NCBI RefSeq assembly: GCF_937871615.1
Contig: NZ_CALMPA010000046.1
Span: 333,314 to 397,313 of the forward strand
Reading direction: 5' to 3'
DNA from: an uncultured Sphingomonas sp.
GTDB taxonomy: Bacteria > Pseudomonadota > Alphaproteobacteria > Sphingomonadales > Sphingomonadaceae
DNA: 64,000 nucleotides
Position 1 is the first letter of the stretch. Each line of letters starts with the position of its first letter. Positions 1 to 7,941 of this stretch are shown here, one piece after another. Both the position numbers and the translations under genes were made by a program. The notes under the pieces were generated by a model. It was given only the letters and a program-made list of their open reading frames with translations, was not told where the DNA came from and did not search any database.

Positions 1-719
1 CCCGTCTGGCTGACGATGCCGTCCTTGGGCGCACGCACGACTGTACGCTGGAGGTCATAAGCGGCCTTTTCGCGCTTCGCGAGCGCGACCTGGATCGCCG
101 CCGGTTGCCCGGAGCCACCGCCCGAGCCGAGCTGCTGGCGCGCGCGCGCCGCGGCGGCTTCCGCCGTTGCGAGCTTCGCTTTCGCGGCGGCGACACTTTG
201 CGTTGCGGCATCGAAAGCCGCGCGGGTGGTGAAACCCTGCTTCATCAGCGCGGTCTGCCGGCCATAGGTCGCCTGCGCCAGCGTCAGTTCGGCGCGGGCG
301 TTCTGGATATCGGCGGCGGCGCTACCGGTGTCGGTAGCCATGGTGGAGACCTGCACGCGCGCGGTCGCCAGATCGGCTTCCGTCTGCGCCAATGCGATGC
401 GATAAGGCTCGGGATCAATGCGGAACAGCACATCGCCCGCCTTCACCCGCTGGTTCTCGCGCACGTTGACCGCGACGATACGACCGGACACATCCGGGCT
501 GACCGAGATCATATCCTGCCGGACATAAGCGTTATCGGTGGAGATGTAGCGACCGGAGATGATGTAGAAATAACCCCCGATAGCCGCGATCAGCAGCGGC
601 ACGCCAAGCATCAGCACAAGGCGCGATACGCGCCGGCGTTTGGGTGGAGCGGTGATTTTCTCCGCCAGCGAAACTTCGCTGTCGGCGGCAAAAGCGCGTT
701 TTGGATCGGCGTCAGCCAT
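1..719 (-). CDS. HlyD/EmrA-type membrane fusion protein of an efflux system (partial, 3' end outside window)
   Basis: Periplasmic adaptor (membrane fusion protein) of a multidrug or organic-compound efflux pump; it would link an inner-membrane transporter to an outer-membrane channel. The visible 239 codons start MADADPKRAFA, followed by one membrane anchor (about residues 32-52, LVLMLGVPLLIAAIGGYFYI), a biotinyl-lipoyl-like segment (STDNAYVRQDMISVSPDVSG) and an Ala/Gln-rich helical hairpin, the usual EmrA order. The ATG at 719 overlaps the stop of the upstream MarR gene by 8 bases (ATGGCTGA), so the two are probably translationally coupled and co-regulated. The transporter gene is expected just outside the window. 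The C-terminus is missing because of the window edge, not because of a mutation. Confidence 0.9.
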   Translation of the reverse strand, partial: MADADPKRAFAADSEVSLAEKITAPPKRRRVSRLVLMLGVPLLIAAIGGYFYIISGRYISTDNAYVRQDMISVSPDVSGRIVAVNVRENQRVKAGDVLFRIDPEPYRIALAQTEADLATARVQVSTMATDTGSAAADIQNARAELTLAQATYGRQTALMKQGFTTRAAFDAATQSVAAAKAKLATAEAAAARARQQLGSGGGSGQPAAIQVALAKREKAAYDLQRTVVRAPKDGIVSQT

Positions 720-1161
720 GGGCGGAGTCCTTCTCCGGCTGCGGCAGTTCCGCGAGATTTTCGCGGATGCGATTTAATACGTCGGTCAATTGAATGATCG
801 AATCCTCGGGAATGCCGCGCAATGCCTGAGCGGAAAGCTCAGCGCCGGTATCGTGAAGTTCGGCGAGGATCGGGTGGGCTTTGTCCGTGAGGAACAATTG
901 CCACGCCCGCCGATCGTTCGGATCGCGCCGACGCTCGACCAGCCCGGCCTCCTCGATCCGATCAATCAGGCGGCAGAGCGTGATCGGCTCCACTTCCAGG
1001 ATATCGGCGAGGCTGCCTTGATTGATCCCCTCGCGCCGGCTGATGCTCAACAGCGCCTTCCATTGCGCGCGCGTGGCACCGAGCGAGCGGGCGCGCTCGT
1101 CGAACCGGCGGCGCAGCAACCGCGATGTATCGCTCAGCAGGAACCCGAATGTTTCGGTCAT
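712..1161 (-). CDS. MarR-family transcriptional regulator
   Basis: A 149-residue winged-helix repressor of the MarR family, starting MTETFGFLLSD. The core contains the recognition region LADILEVEPITLCRLIDRIEEAGLVERR and the wing motif DPNDRRAWQLFLT, both typical of the family. The open frame extends 231 bases further upstream, but the ATG at 1161 matches the normal family N-terminus. A perfect palindrome sits 14 bases upstream, and the downstream HlyD gene overlaps its stop. The usual role would be ligand-relieved repression of itself and the efflux operon; this is inference from context. The ligand is unknown. Confidence 0.88.
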   Translation of the reverse strand: MTETFGFLLSDTSRLLRRRFDERARSLGATRAQWKALLSISRREGINQGSLADILEVEPITLCRLIDRIEEAGLVERRRDPNDRRAWQLFLTDKAHPILAELHDTGAELSAQALRGIPEDSIIQLTDVLNRIRENLAELPQPEKDSAHG

Positions 1162-1174
1162 AACCGCGCATATA

Positions 1175-1188
1175 ATAAGCGTGCTTAT
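1175..1188. promoter_or_regulatory. Candidate MarR operator palindrome
   Basis: Inverted repeat ATAAGC-gt-GCTTAT, six perfect base pairs around a 2-base centre, inside an AT-rich stretch between the divergent MarR (start 1161) and GFA-type (start 1266) genes. Position and length suit autoregulation by the adjacent MarR protein; binding itself is inferred. Confidence 0.5.
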
Positions 1189-1265
1189 ATAATGGAAGCG
1201 CCGTTCCTTGCGAAATTTGCAATCATGCCGCCAGTTCGCGAAACTCCATGACCGAAAGGTGCGCG

Positions 1266-1709
1266 ATGACCGAGATGACGGGCGGATGCCAATGCGGGCG
1301 AGTGCGTTATGTGGCGGAGATCGACAGCGACGACGCCTATCTTTGCCACTGCCGCATGTGCCAGCGCGCGACCGGCGGGGTTTCAATCGCATTCAAGAAC
1401 GTGCGCCGGGCGGCGGTGCGCTGGGAGCGCGAGCCGGATCGTTACGCTTCCTCGCCGATCGCGCGGCGCGGGTTTTGCGCGGTATGCGGCACGCCGCTGA
1501 CGTTTGAATATGTCGCAGGGTCCGACAGGCTCGATCTAACGGTGGGGAGCTTCGACGATCCTTCCCGTTTCCGCCCCACCGCGCATTTCGGGATCGAGCA
1601 TCGCCATGACGCGTGGCTCGACACGCGCGACTTGCCGGGCACCCGGTGCGACGAATATCAGGCGCTGATTGAGCGTTGGCGAGCAGCAGGTAGCGATGTC
1701 CCCGAATGA
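1266..1709 (+). CDS. GFA/CENP-V family zinc-binding protein
   Basis: A 147-residue protein of the glutathione-dependent formaldehyde-activating (Gfa) family, a small beta-fold that binds zinc through cysteines. Visible ligands are GGCQCGRVRY (CxC near the N-terminus), CHCRMC (CxCxxC) and CAVCGTPL (CxxC). Members are mostly uncharacterised; a role in glutathione-adduct or formaldehyde chemistry is known only for a few, so no reaction is assigned. The ATG at 1266 is preferred over the one at 1248 because AAAGG lies 6 bases before it. The end overlaps the next gene by 14 bases, which suggests coupling. Confidence 0.85.
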   Translation: MTEMTGGCQCGRVRYVAEIDSDDAYLCHCRMCQRATGGVSIAFKNVRRAAVRWEREPDRYASSPIARRGFCAVCGTPLTFEYVAGSDRLDLTVGSFDDPSRFRPTAHFGIEHRHDAWLDTRDLPGTRCDEYQALIERWRAAGSDVPE

Positions 1710-2451
1710 ACCGCGTTATTTTGACAGCTTCGATGGCACGCGGCTGGCGTGGCACGAGATGGGTGAGGGGCGCGCCGCCGTCCTGATCCACGGCTATTTT
1801 TCTGACGCGCGGACCAACTGGATCCGTTACGGCCATGCCGCCGCGCTCGCCGAACAAGGCTTTCGCGTGATAATGCCCGATCTGCGCGCGCATGGAGACA
1901 GCGCCCGCCCGCACGATCCCGCCGCCTATCCGCCGGACGCGCTGACCAGCGATGGACATGCGCTGATCGCGCACCTTGGGCTGACCGATTATGATCTGGG
2001 CGGCTATTCGCTTGGCGCGCGGACGGCTGCGCGGATGCTCGCGACCGGCGCAACGCCGCGCCGCGTGATCTTCGCCGGGATGGGGCTGGATGGGCTGACT
2101 TCGGCGGATCGCCGCGCCGGCCATTTCCGGCACGTCCTCACCAATCTCGGCAAGCATCCGCGTGGCAGCGCGGAATGGATGGCGGAGGCGTTCCTGAAAA
2201 CCACTGGCGGCGATCCGATCGCGCTGCTCAACGTGATCGACACGTTCGTCAGCACGCCGATCGCCGCGATCGAGGGCTTTTCGTGGCCCGCGCTATGCGT
2301 GAACGGGGTGGACGATGCGGATAACGGATCAGCCGCGGCGCTCGCGGATGCGCTGCCCGACGCCCGCTACGTCGAAATACCGGGCAACCATATGAGCGCG
2401 GTCACCAGGCCCGAACTGGGCAGGGCCATGGCGGACTTCCTCGTCGGCTGA
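1696..2451 (+). CDS. Alpha/beta hydrolase
   Basis: A 251-residue alpha/beta-hydrolase-fold enzyme. The oxyanion motif LIHGYFSD, nucleophile elbow GYSLGAR (Ser), a likely acid in NGVDDADNG and the terminal His in GNHMS form a complete triad. Substrate unknown; single-domain, cytoplasmic, no signal peptide. The ATG at 1696 follows CAGG and lies within the end of the GFA gene; a TTG nine codons upstream is less likely. Together with the GFA gene it makes a two-gene transcription unit. Confidence 0.85.
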   Translation: MSPNEPRYFDSFDGTRLAWHEMGEGRAAVLIHGYFSDARTNWIRYGHAAALAEQGFRVIMPDLRAHGDSARPHDPAAYPPDALTSDGHALIAHLGLTDYDLGGYSLGARTAARMLATGATPRRVIFAGMGLDGLTSADRRAGHFRHVLTNLGKHPRGSAEWMAEAFLKTTGGDPIALLNVIDTFVSTPIAAIEGFSWPALCVNGVDDADNGSAAALADALPDARYVEIPGNHMSAVTRPELGRAMADFLVG

Positions 2452-2459
2452 GCGACCGA

Positions 2460-2954
2460 TCAGCCCTGATCGGGGACGGAGTTTTCATCGGCGATGCCCG
2501 CATCGAATGACGCGGAGGCATCGCGGCCATCCGGGCTGTGTGCACCCTTCTTTTTCGGCTCGGCCCTGGGTGTCGAGCCGCGCAGCGAAAGGAGTGCGGC
2601 GGTCGCGGCGGCACCGACCACCGCCAGCCCCCCGGCAATCGCCGCCGATCCCCATTTGCCGCCGAGTTTCTCACTCGCCCCGGAAATCTTCCCGGCGGCG
2701 GCCGATAATCTCGATCGCGCGGAGGTGGCGGCCGTGGTGGCCGGGACAACCTTGGTATCGCGCTCTTTCTTCGCCGCGGTGCCGCGCGTGCGCGTCTTGG
2801 CGGCGGGCTTGGCGGTGTCCGCGCTTGCCGGTCGCTTGGCCTTCGCGCTTTTCGCCGCCTGCGGCTTGGGGGCGCTGGTCTTGCGTGGCGCGTGCCGGCG
2901 CGTGGTGGAGCGCGGCGGGGTGGATGGCTTGGGCGTCTCGGGCGTGTCGGCCAT
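2460..2954 (-). CDS. Lys/Ala/Pro-rich protein with one membrane segment
   Basis: A 164-residue protein of unknown function. Residues 1 to about 65 are very basic and low-complexity (repeated KPA, AKS, TRR type motifs, resembling histone-H1-like tails), then a Ser/Ala-rich helix, then one hydrophobic stretch (SAAIAGGLAVVGAAATAALLSL), then a charged tail ending in an acidic segment. The start at 2954 has GGGAG upstream; the frame is open 12 codons further. It converges with the hydrolase gene, 8 bases apart. Could be a membrane-tethered nucleic-acid or envelope-associated protein, but that is speculation; codon bias supports it being coding. Confidence 0.6.
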   Translation of the reverse strand: MADTPETPKPSTPPRSTTRRHAPRKTSAPKPQAAKSAKAKRPASADTAKPAAKTRTRGTAAKKERDTKVVPATTAATSARSRLSAAAGKISGASEKLGGKWGSAAIAGGLAVVGAAATAALLSLRGSTPRAEPKKKGAHSPDGRDASASFDAGIADENSVPDQG

Positions 2955-3014
2955 GCGATATTCTCCCTGAATTCGATACCGGCGGATCAACGCACATCCC
3001 CGCCGGTCGTTGCG

Positions 3015-4445
3015 TCAGCGGAAAGGTGGCTCGTTGAACGCACGAAGCTTGCGGCTGTGCAACCGCGCGCCCTCGCGCCGCAACTCCTCGCACGTTTCGA
3101 TGCCGATCCGCATATGCTCGCTGATCGCGCGCTCATAGAAGCGGTTGGCCTGCCCCGGCAGCTTCAATTCGCCATGAAGCGGCTTGTCCGACACGCACAG
3201 CAGCGTGCCATAGGGGACGCGGAAACGATAACCCTGGGCGGCGATGGTCGCCGATTCCATATCAATTCCCACCGCGCGGCTCAGCGAGAAGCGGAGCGCG
3301 GAGCGGCTGTAACGCAATTCCCAGTTGCGGTCGTCGGTGGTGACGATCGTGCCGGTGCGCAGCCGGCGCTTGAGATCCTCGCCCGATTGGCCGGATACCG
3401 TTGCCGCGGCACGGGCGAGCGCCAGTTGCACTTCCGCGATCGCCGGCACCGGGATTTCCGGCGGCAACACGTCGTCCAGCACATGATCGTCGCGCAGATA
3501 GGCGTGGGCGAGCACATAATCGCCGATCCGCTGCGACGGGCGCAGGCCGCCGCAATGGCCGATCATCAGCCATGCGTCAGGGCGCAACACCGCGAGGTGA
3601 TCGGTGATCGTCTTGGCGTTCGACGGGCCGACGCCGATGTTCACCAGCGTGATCCCGCTGCGATCCGGCGCGATCAGATGATAGGCCGGCATCTGGAGCC
3701 GCCGCCACGCGCTGTCGTCCAGCATCGCGGGATCGTCGCCGGGGCGGAACATCACCCCGCCGGGGCCGGACAGGGCGGTGAAGCGGGAATCGCCGTTGAC
3801 CTGGGCCGCCGACCAGCGAACGAACTCGTCGATATAGCGGTGATAGTTGGTGAACAGCACGTAACGCTGCACATGTTCCGGCGGCGTCCCCGTATAATGC
3901 CGCAGCCGCGCAAGGCTGAAATCGGTGCGCAGGCCATCGAACAGCGCGAGCGGGCGAACGTCATCGGGCGCGGACCACAGCCCATCGGCGATTTCGTCGC
4001 CGATGTGCGACAGTTCCGTCGCCGGGAAGAAGCGCGCCAGTTCAGCCGCGGATACTTCGTCGAGCCCGAGCGCGTGGCCCGGATCGAGGACATAGGGGAA
4101 GGGGATTTCCGTCCGCCCGGCAACCGCCTGCACATCAACGTCATAATCTTCGAGCAGCAGCGTGATCTGTTCGGTCAGATAATCGGCGAAGATCGCGGGC
4201 TTGGTCACGCTGATGCGATAGTCGCCCGGTGTCACCAGTCGCCCGAACGAACGCAGCGGCGTCGGGCGGGCATCCTGCCCGCGATAGCGCAGGTGGATTT
4301 CGGGATAGGCGAATGAGCCGTCGCGGCGAGATTCCGGCGCGGGCGGCGTGCCATCGGTGAGATAACGGGTGAGTGCCTGTTGCAACCGGGCGACGGAGGC
4401 GGTGTACAGCCGATCCAGTTCGGCGACGATTTCTGAAGCGATCAT
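3015..4445 (-). CDS. amn: AMP nucleosidase
   Basis: Splits AMP into adenine and ribose 5-phosphate in purine salvage. The 476 residues match the family length (about 480). An N-terminal Amn-specific domain (MIASEIVAELDRLY to about residue 180) is followed by a nucleoside-phosphorylase-type catalytic domain: NIGVGPSNAKTITDHLAVL, MIGHCGGLR and GIDMESATIAAQGYRF, the last with the purine-binding Met-Glu pair. The open frame extends well upstream into the neighbouring gene, but the ATG at 4445 gives the family N-terminus. It lies 94 bases downstream of the large GH18/NodB/GT2 gene, separated by a hairpin, so it is probably transcribed separately. Confidence 0.93.
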   Translation of the reverse strand: MIASEIVAELDRLYTASVARLQQALTRYLTDGTPPAPESRRDGSFAYPEIHLRYRGQDARPTPLRSFGRLVTPGDYRISVTKPAIFADYLTEQITLLLEDYDVDVQAVAGRTEIPFPYVLDPGHALGLDEVSAAELARFFPATELSHIGDEIADGLWSAPDDVRPLALFDGLRTDFSLARLRHYTGTPPEHVQRYVLFTNYHRYIDEFVRWSAAQVNGDSRFTALSGPGGVMFRPGDDPAMLDDSAWRRLQMPAYHLIAPDRSGITLVNIGVGPSNAKTITDHLAVLRPDAWLMIGHCGGLRPSQRIGDYVLAHAYLRDDHVLDDVLPPEIPVPAIAEVQLALARAAATVSGQSGEDLKRRLRTGTIVTTDDRNWELRYSRSALRFSLSRAVGIDMESATIAAQGYRFRVPYGTLLCVSDKPLHGELKLPGQANRFYERAISEHMRIGIETCEELRREGARLHSRKLRAFNEPPFR

Positions 4446-4506
4446 CCCAAGGGGGTAAAGCGCGAACGTTACGCTGGCAAGCGGGAGTGATTCGGGCCGG
4501 CGCCGC

Positions 4507-4528
4507 GAAATGCGCTTCAGCGCATTTC
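4507..4528 (-). terminator. Hairpin between the polysaccharide enzyme gene and amn
   Basis: Perfect 9-base-pair inverted repeat (GAAATGCGC / GCGCATTTC) with a 4-base loop, 12 bases after the stop at 4540 on the minus strand. There is no T-run on the minus strand, so it is either a weak terminator or an RNA-stabilising 3' structure. Confidence 0.45.
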
Positions 4529-4539
4529 CTGACAAACTC

Positions 4540-7500
4540 TCAAGCCGCCTGCACCCGCCCCGAACGCTCCAGTTTGCCCCAGCCGACCACCCAGCCGCCG
4601 ATCGCCGAACTGATCGCGCGCAGCACCACCCAATACATGATCTGGCGATAGACCAGCCGCTGCGCGACCAGCAGGAACGCCGGATAACGCACCTTCCGCC
4701 CATCCAGGCGATAGGCGATCCAGCCGCACAGCACGTCGATCGCGGTGAAGCACAGCCAGTAAATGCCCATCTTCCCGACATCGCCGCTGGTCTGCGCCCA
4801 GCCATGTTGTGAGACGCGCATGATCGTGCCGAGGATCGAGACGATCAGCGCCAGATCAATCAACGGCGAAATCGCGGCGAAAGCGATCTGGAACAGCCAC
4901 GCCTGGGGAAGGCCGACATGCGCCAGCCCCTTGGGCTTGCCGCTGGCGATCACGCCGCGATGCTTCCACAGGCATTGCAGCGTGCCGAACGCCCAGCGAT
5001 AACGCTGCTTGGCGAGCGAGCGGAACGTCTCCGGCGCCTCGGTCCACGCCACAGCGCGCGGATCATAGGAGACGCGCCAGCCCGCGCGCTGGATCGCGAT
5101 GGTGAGATCCTGATCCTCGGCCAGCGTGTTTTCCGGATAGCCGCCGACGGATTCCAGCGCCGCCCGCCGCCACGCACCGACCGCGCCGGGCACCACCGTC
5201 ATCGCATCGAACCCCGCGAGCGCGCGGCGTTCGAGATTCTGCGCCGTGATATATTCGATCGCCTGCCAGCGCGTGACAAGGTTCACGCGATTGCCGACGC
5301 GCGCGTCGCCCGCCACCGCGCCGATCGCCGGATCGGCGAACCAGCGCGTCAGCCGACCGATCGTCTCCGGTTCGAATTGCGTATCGGCATCGAGCGCGAT
5401 CACCACCTCACTGCTCGCCTGCGCCAGCGCGCGGTTGAGCGCGGCGGCCTTCCCGCCGTTCACCAGCGTCATCAGCGTCACGCGCGGATCATCGGCGAAG
5501 GATTCCGCGACCAGCGCGCTGGTGCGATCCTTCGACCCATCGTCGGCGACGATCACCTCGATCCCCGGATAATTGCTGGCGAGCACGCGCCGCACCGATG
5601 CGACGATCACCCGTTCCTCGTTATAGGCGGGGATGATGACCGATACGCTGGGATGGAAATCGGGCGGCACGGCGCGGCGGCGGCGCGTCTGAACCCATGC
5701 CAGCCCGGCCATCAGCACCGCGCGGGCGATGCCCAGCACGATCGCGACGTAGAACAGCCACGAAAGCGCCGCAGACAACAGCGCCAGCGCGATGAAGATG
5801 CCGACATCGGTTCGCACCGCGATCAGATCGCGTCCCGTGACTTCCGGCATGGCGACCGATTGCGGGACGCCGACCAGCCCGGATGCGGTGACGAAGCTGT
5901 AGCCGCGCGCGCGCAGCCCGGCGATGATCGAGGGCAACGCCTCCACCGTCTGCTGCCGATTGCCGCCGCCGTCGTGCAGCAGCACGACGTTCGCCGAGCG
6001 ATCGGGGGTGGCATCATCCGCCTGTTGCAACACCTGCCGGACGATTTCCTGCGTGCCGGGCCGTTGCCAATCGTTCGGATCGACGTGCAGGCCGACGACC
6101 GTATAGCCATGCTGCTGTGCGATGAGCGCAGGCCCGATCTCGTCCGCCGTGGTCGGCTCGGCATCCCCGAAATAGGGCGCGCGGAACAATGTCATCGAGC
6201 GACCGGTGTATGCCTGCACCAGCCGCTGCGTGGTGTTCAGCTCCAGATCCACCGTCCGCTCGCCGCTTAGCGCGAGATTGGGGTGGGTGTAGGTGTGGTT
6301 GCCGATCTCCGACCCACCCGCGACGATGCGGCGCAGGATCTGTGGATGCTGCAACGCATTCTCGCCGATCACGAAGAACGTCGCGGGGACACGTTCGCGT
6401 TCGAGGATGTCGAGGATCTTGGGTGTCCAGTCCGCGTCCGGGCCATCGTCGAAGGTCAGCGCGATCTTTTTGGGCACGGCGCCGGCGCGCTGGACGACAT
6501 AGGGCGTGGGAAGCGAAAGATAATCCTCGCGCCGGATCATCCCGTGCTGGTCATACCATACCTTGCGCTGCCCGTCGGTCGGCGAGGCGGTGATGCGCAG
6601 GATTTCGCCTGAGCCTTCGACATCGACATCAAGATTGGCCTGGAGCTTGTTCAGCACAGGCACCTTGTTGGGCAGGGTGGTGCGGAATGCGGCGAGGGCG
6701 TTCCAGAAGCCGGGGTCTTCGCTGCCGATCCGCCACATCGCGACATTAGCGATGCCGAGCCGCCGCAGCGCGACGAACTGGTTCCAGCTCGTCGCCGCAT
6801 CGAGCATCCAGATCTGATGCTGGGTGCCATCCTGATTATAGGCGAATCCGGCATTGCCGCTCGCCCGATCGAAGGTGACGGAGGCGCCGCTGTTGCGCGC
6901 GGCAAGCCACGCCTCGCCGACCGACGTGGCGTCGGCGGAACCATTATTCCAGTCATAGCCATAGCTGCCGAGCGCGACGATCAGCTTGTCATGCCCCACC
7001 TGGCGCAGCGCATCCTCCACCACCTGGACGAACCATGGCTGGGAAGCGATCGGGCCGGCCTTGCCGCTCTGCCAATGTTCGTCATAGGCCATCAGGATGA
7101 CGTTATCGACGACGCGGGCGAAGCTTCCGAGATGCCATTCCGGTTCGCCCGCCGGCACGGTGACCGCCAGCGTCGCGCTTTTCGGCAGCGCGTCGTTCAG
7201 TTGCCGGAGGAACGAGATATACGCCGGAAGCACCTCGGGCGGCAGGTTTTCATAATCCATCACCAGCCCGGCGGCATGTTGTTCCGCAACGAACGCCACC
7301 AGCCGCTGGATCACCGCTGTGCGCCGTGCCGGGCTGCGCAGCATCGTTGCCGCGCCCTTGCCGTCCCATTGCGTATTTACGATGTTCTGCACCATCGGCA
7401 GCAGCTTCGGCGGATGCTGCGCGGCGGCCATCACCTGCGCCAGGCGCGGCGCGCGGACCTGGATCACATTGCCCGCCGCATCGGTGGAAAGCAGCGCCGG

Positions 7501-7857
7501 CACGACCCAGTCGAGCGCGTTGATGTGACGCTGGAGCGAGGCGATGCTCCCGTCGTTACCGGAAACGTAGAAGCCGATCGTCACCGGCTTGCCCGCGGTC
7601 CCCTTCGTTGTCTTTGCCGTGCGGACAAGGCGCGGCAGCCAGCGTGACGAGGCCTTGGCGGGGGCGGCGTGCGGGTTGAACCGTTCCGCCTGGCGATGCG
7701 CGAATGGCAGGGGCAGATCCGGCCCCGAAGGAACGGCAACGAGCGTGGAGGCGAATGCGATGGCGATCAGCACGATCAGCACGATCAGCACGGCCACCGA
7801 TCGCCGCGCGCGCGTTCCCCGCCGGCCGCTCGGATCGTAGAAGATCGGTGTGCTCAC
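4540..7857 (-). CDS. Trifunctional membrane protein: GH18-like + NodB polysaccharide deacetylase + GT2 glycosyltransferase
   Basis: An 1105-residue fusion likely to synthesise, deacetylate and trim or bind a beta-linked amino-sugar polymer at the inner membrane. Order: signal anchor (about 20-42); GH18-like domain (about 90-400) with VMDYENLP carrying the expected acid near residue 200; NodB domain (about 460-660) with TFDDGPD near 469 and the zinc motif NHTYTH; a membrane segment near 690; a processive GT2 domain (about 735-960) with DDGSKDRT, DAD, EDQD and QRYRW; then C-terminal membrane helices. A GTG at 7857 (GGGAA upstream) is preferred to a TTG at 7896. The parts correspond to functions usually split between PgaB- and PgaC-like proteins. 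The polymer is not identifiable from sequence. Confidence 0.87.
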   Translation of the reverse strand: MSTPIFYDPSGRRGTRARRSVAVLIVLIVLIAIAFASTLVAVPSGPDLPLPFAHRQAERFNPHAAPAKASSRWLPRLVRTAKTTKGTAGKPVTIGFYVSGNDGSIASLQRHINALDWVVPALLSTDAAGNVIQVRAPRLAQVMAAAQHPPKLLPMVQNIVNTQWDGKGAATMLRSPARRTAVIQRLVAFVAEQHAAGLVMDYENLPPEVLPAYISFLRQLNDALPKSATLAVTVPAGEPEWHLGSFARVVDNVILMAYDEHWQSGKAGPIASQPWFVQVVEDALRQVGHDKLIVALGSYGYDWNNGSADATSVGEAWLAARNSGASVTFDRASGNAGFAYNQDGTQHQIWMLDAATSWNQFVALRRLGIANVAMWRIGSEDPGFWNALAAFRTTLPNKVPVLNKLQANLDVDVEGSGEILRITASPTDGQRKVWYDQHGMIRREDYLSLPTPYVVQRAGAVPKKIALTFDDGPDADWTPKILDILERERVPATFFVIGENALQHPQILRRIVAGGSEIGNHTYTHPNLALSGERTVDLELNTTQRLVQAYTGRSMTLFRAPYFGDAEPTTADEIGPALIAQQHGYTVVGLHVDPNDWQRPGTQEIVRQVLQQADDATPDRSANVVLLHDGGGNRQQTVEALPSIIAGLRARGYSFVTASGLVGVPQSVAMPEVTGRDLIAVRTDVGIFIALALLSAALSWLFYVAIVLGIARAVLMAGLAWVQTRRRRAVPPDFHPSVSVIIPAYNEERVIVASVRRVLASNYPGIEVIVADDGSKDRTSALVAESFADDPRVTLMTLVNGGKAAALNRALAQASSEVVIALDADTQFEPETIGRLTRWFADPAIGAVAGDARVGNRVNLVTRWQAIEYITAQNLERRALAGFDAMTVVPGAVGAWRRAALESVGGYPENTLAEDQDLTIAIQRAGWRVSYDPRAVAWTEAPETFRSLAKQRYRWAFGTLQCLWKHRGVIASGKPKGLAHVGLPQAWLFQIAFAAISPLIDLALIVSILGTIMRVSQHGWAQTSGDVGKMGIYWLCFTAIDVLCGWIAYRLDGRKVRYPAFLLVAQRLVYRQIMYWVVLRAISSAIGGWVVGWGKLERSGRVQAA

Positions 7858-7941
7858 GTCGTATTTTTCCCGGACCGTGCCGCGCCCCTGCGGCAACGCG
7901 CCCCTATAGCACGCTCGTTTGCAGATGCAGTGTTTTGCTTA

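Noticed and set aside
3015-4805. Longer AMP nucleosidase starting at 4805
   Set aside because: The extra 120 codons overlap the GT2 gene in another frame and do not resemble the family; ATG at 4445 does.
4918-6270. 450-residue plus-strand open frame inside the polysaccharide enzyme gene
   Set aside because: Antisense shadow with biased composition; no motif or ribosome-binding site.
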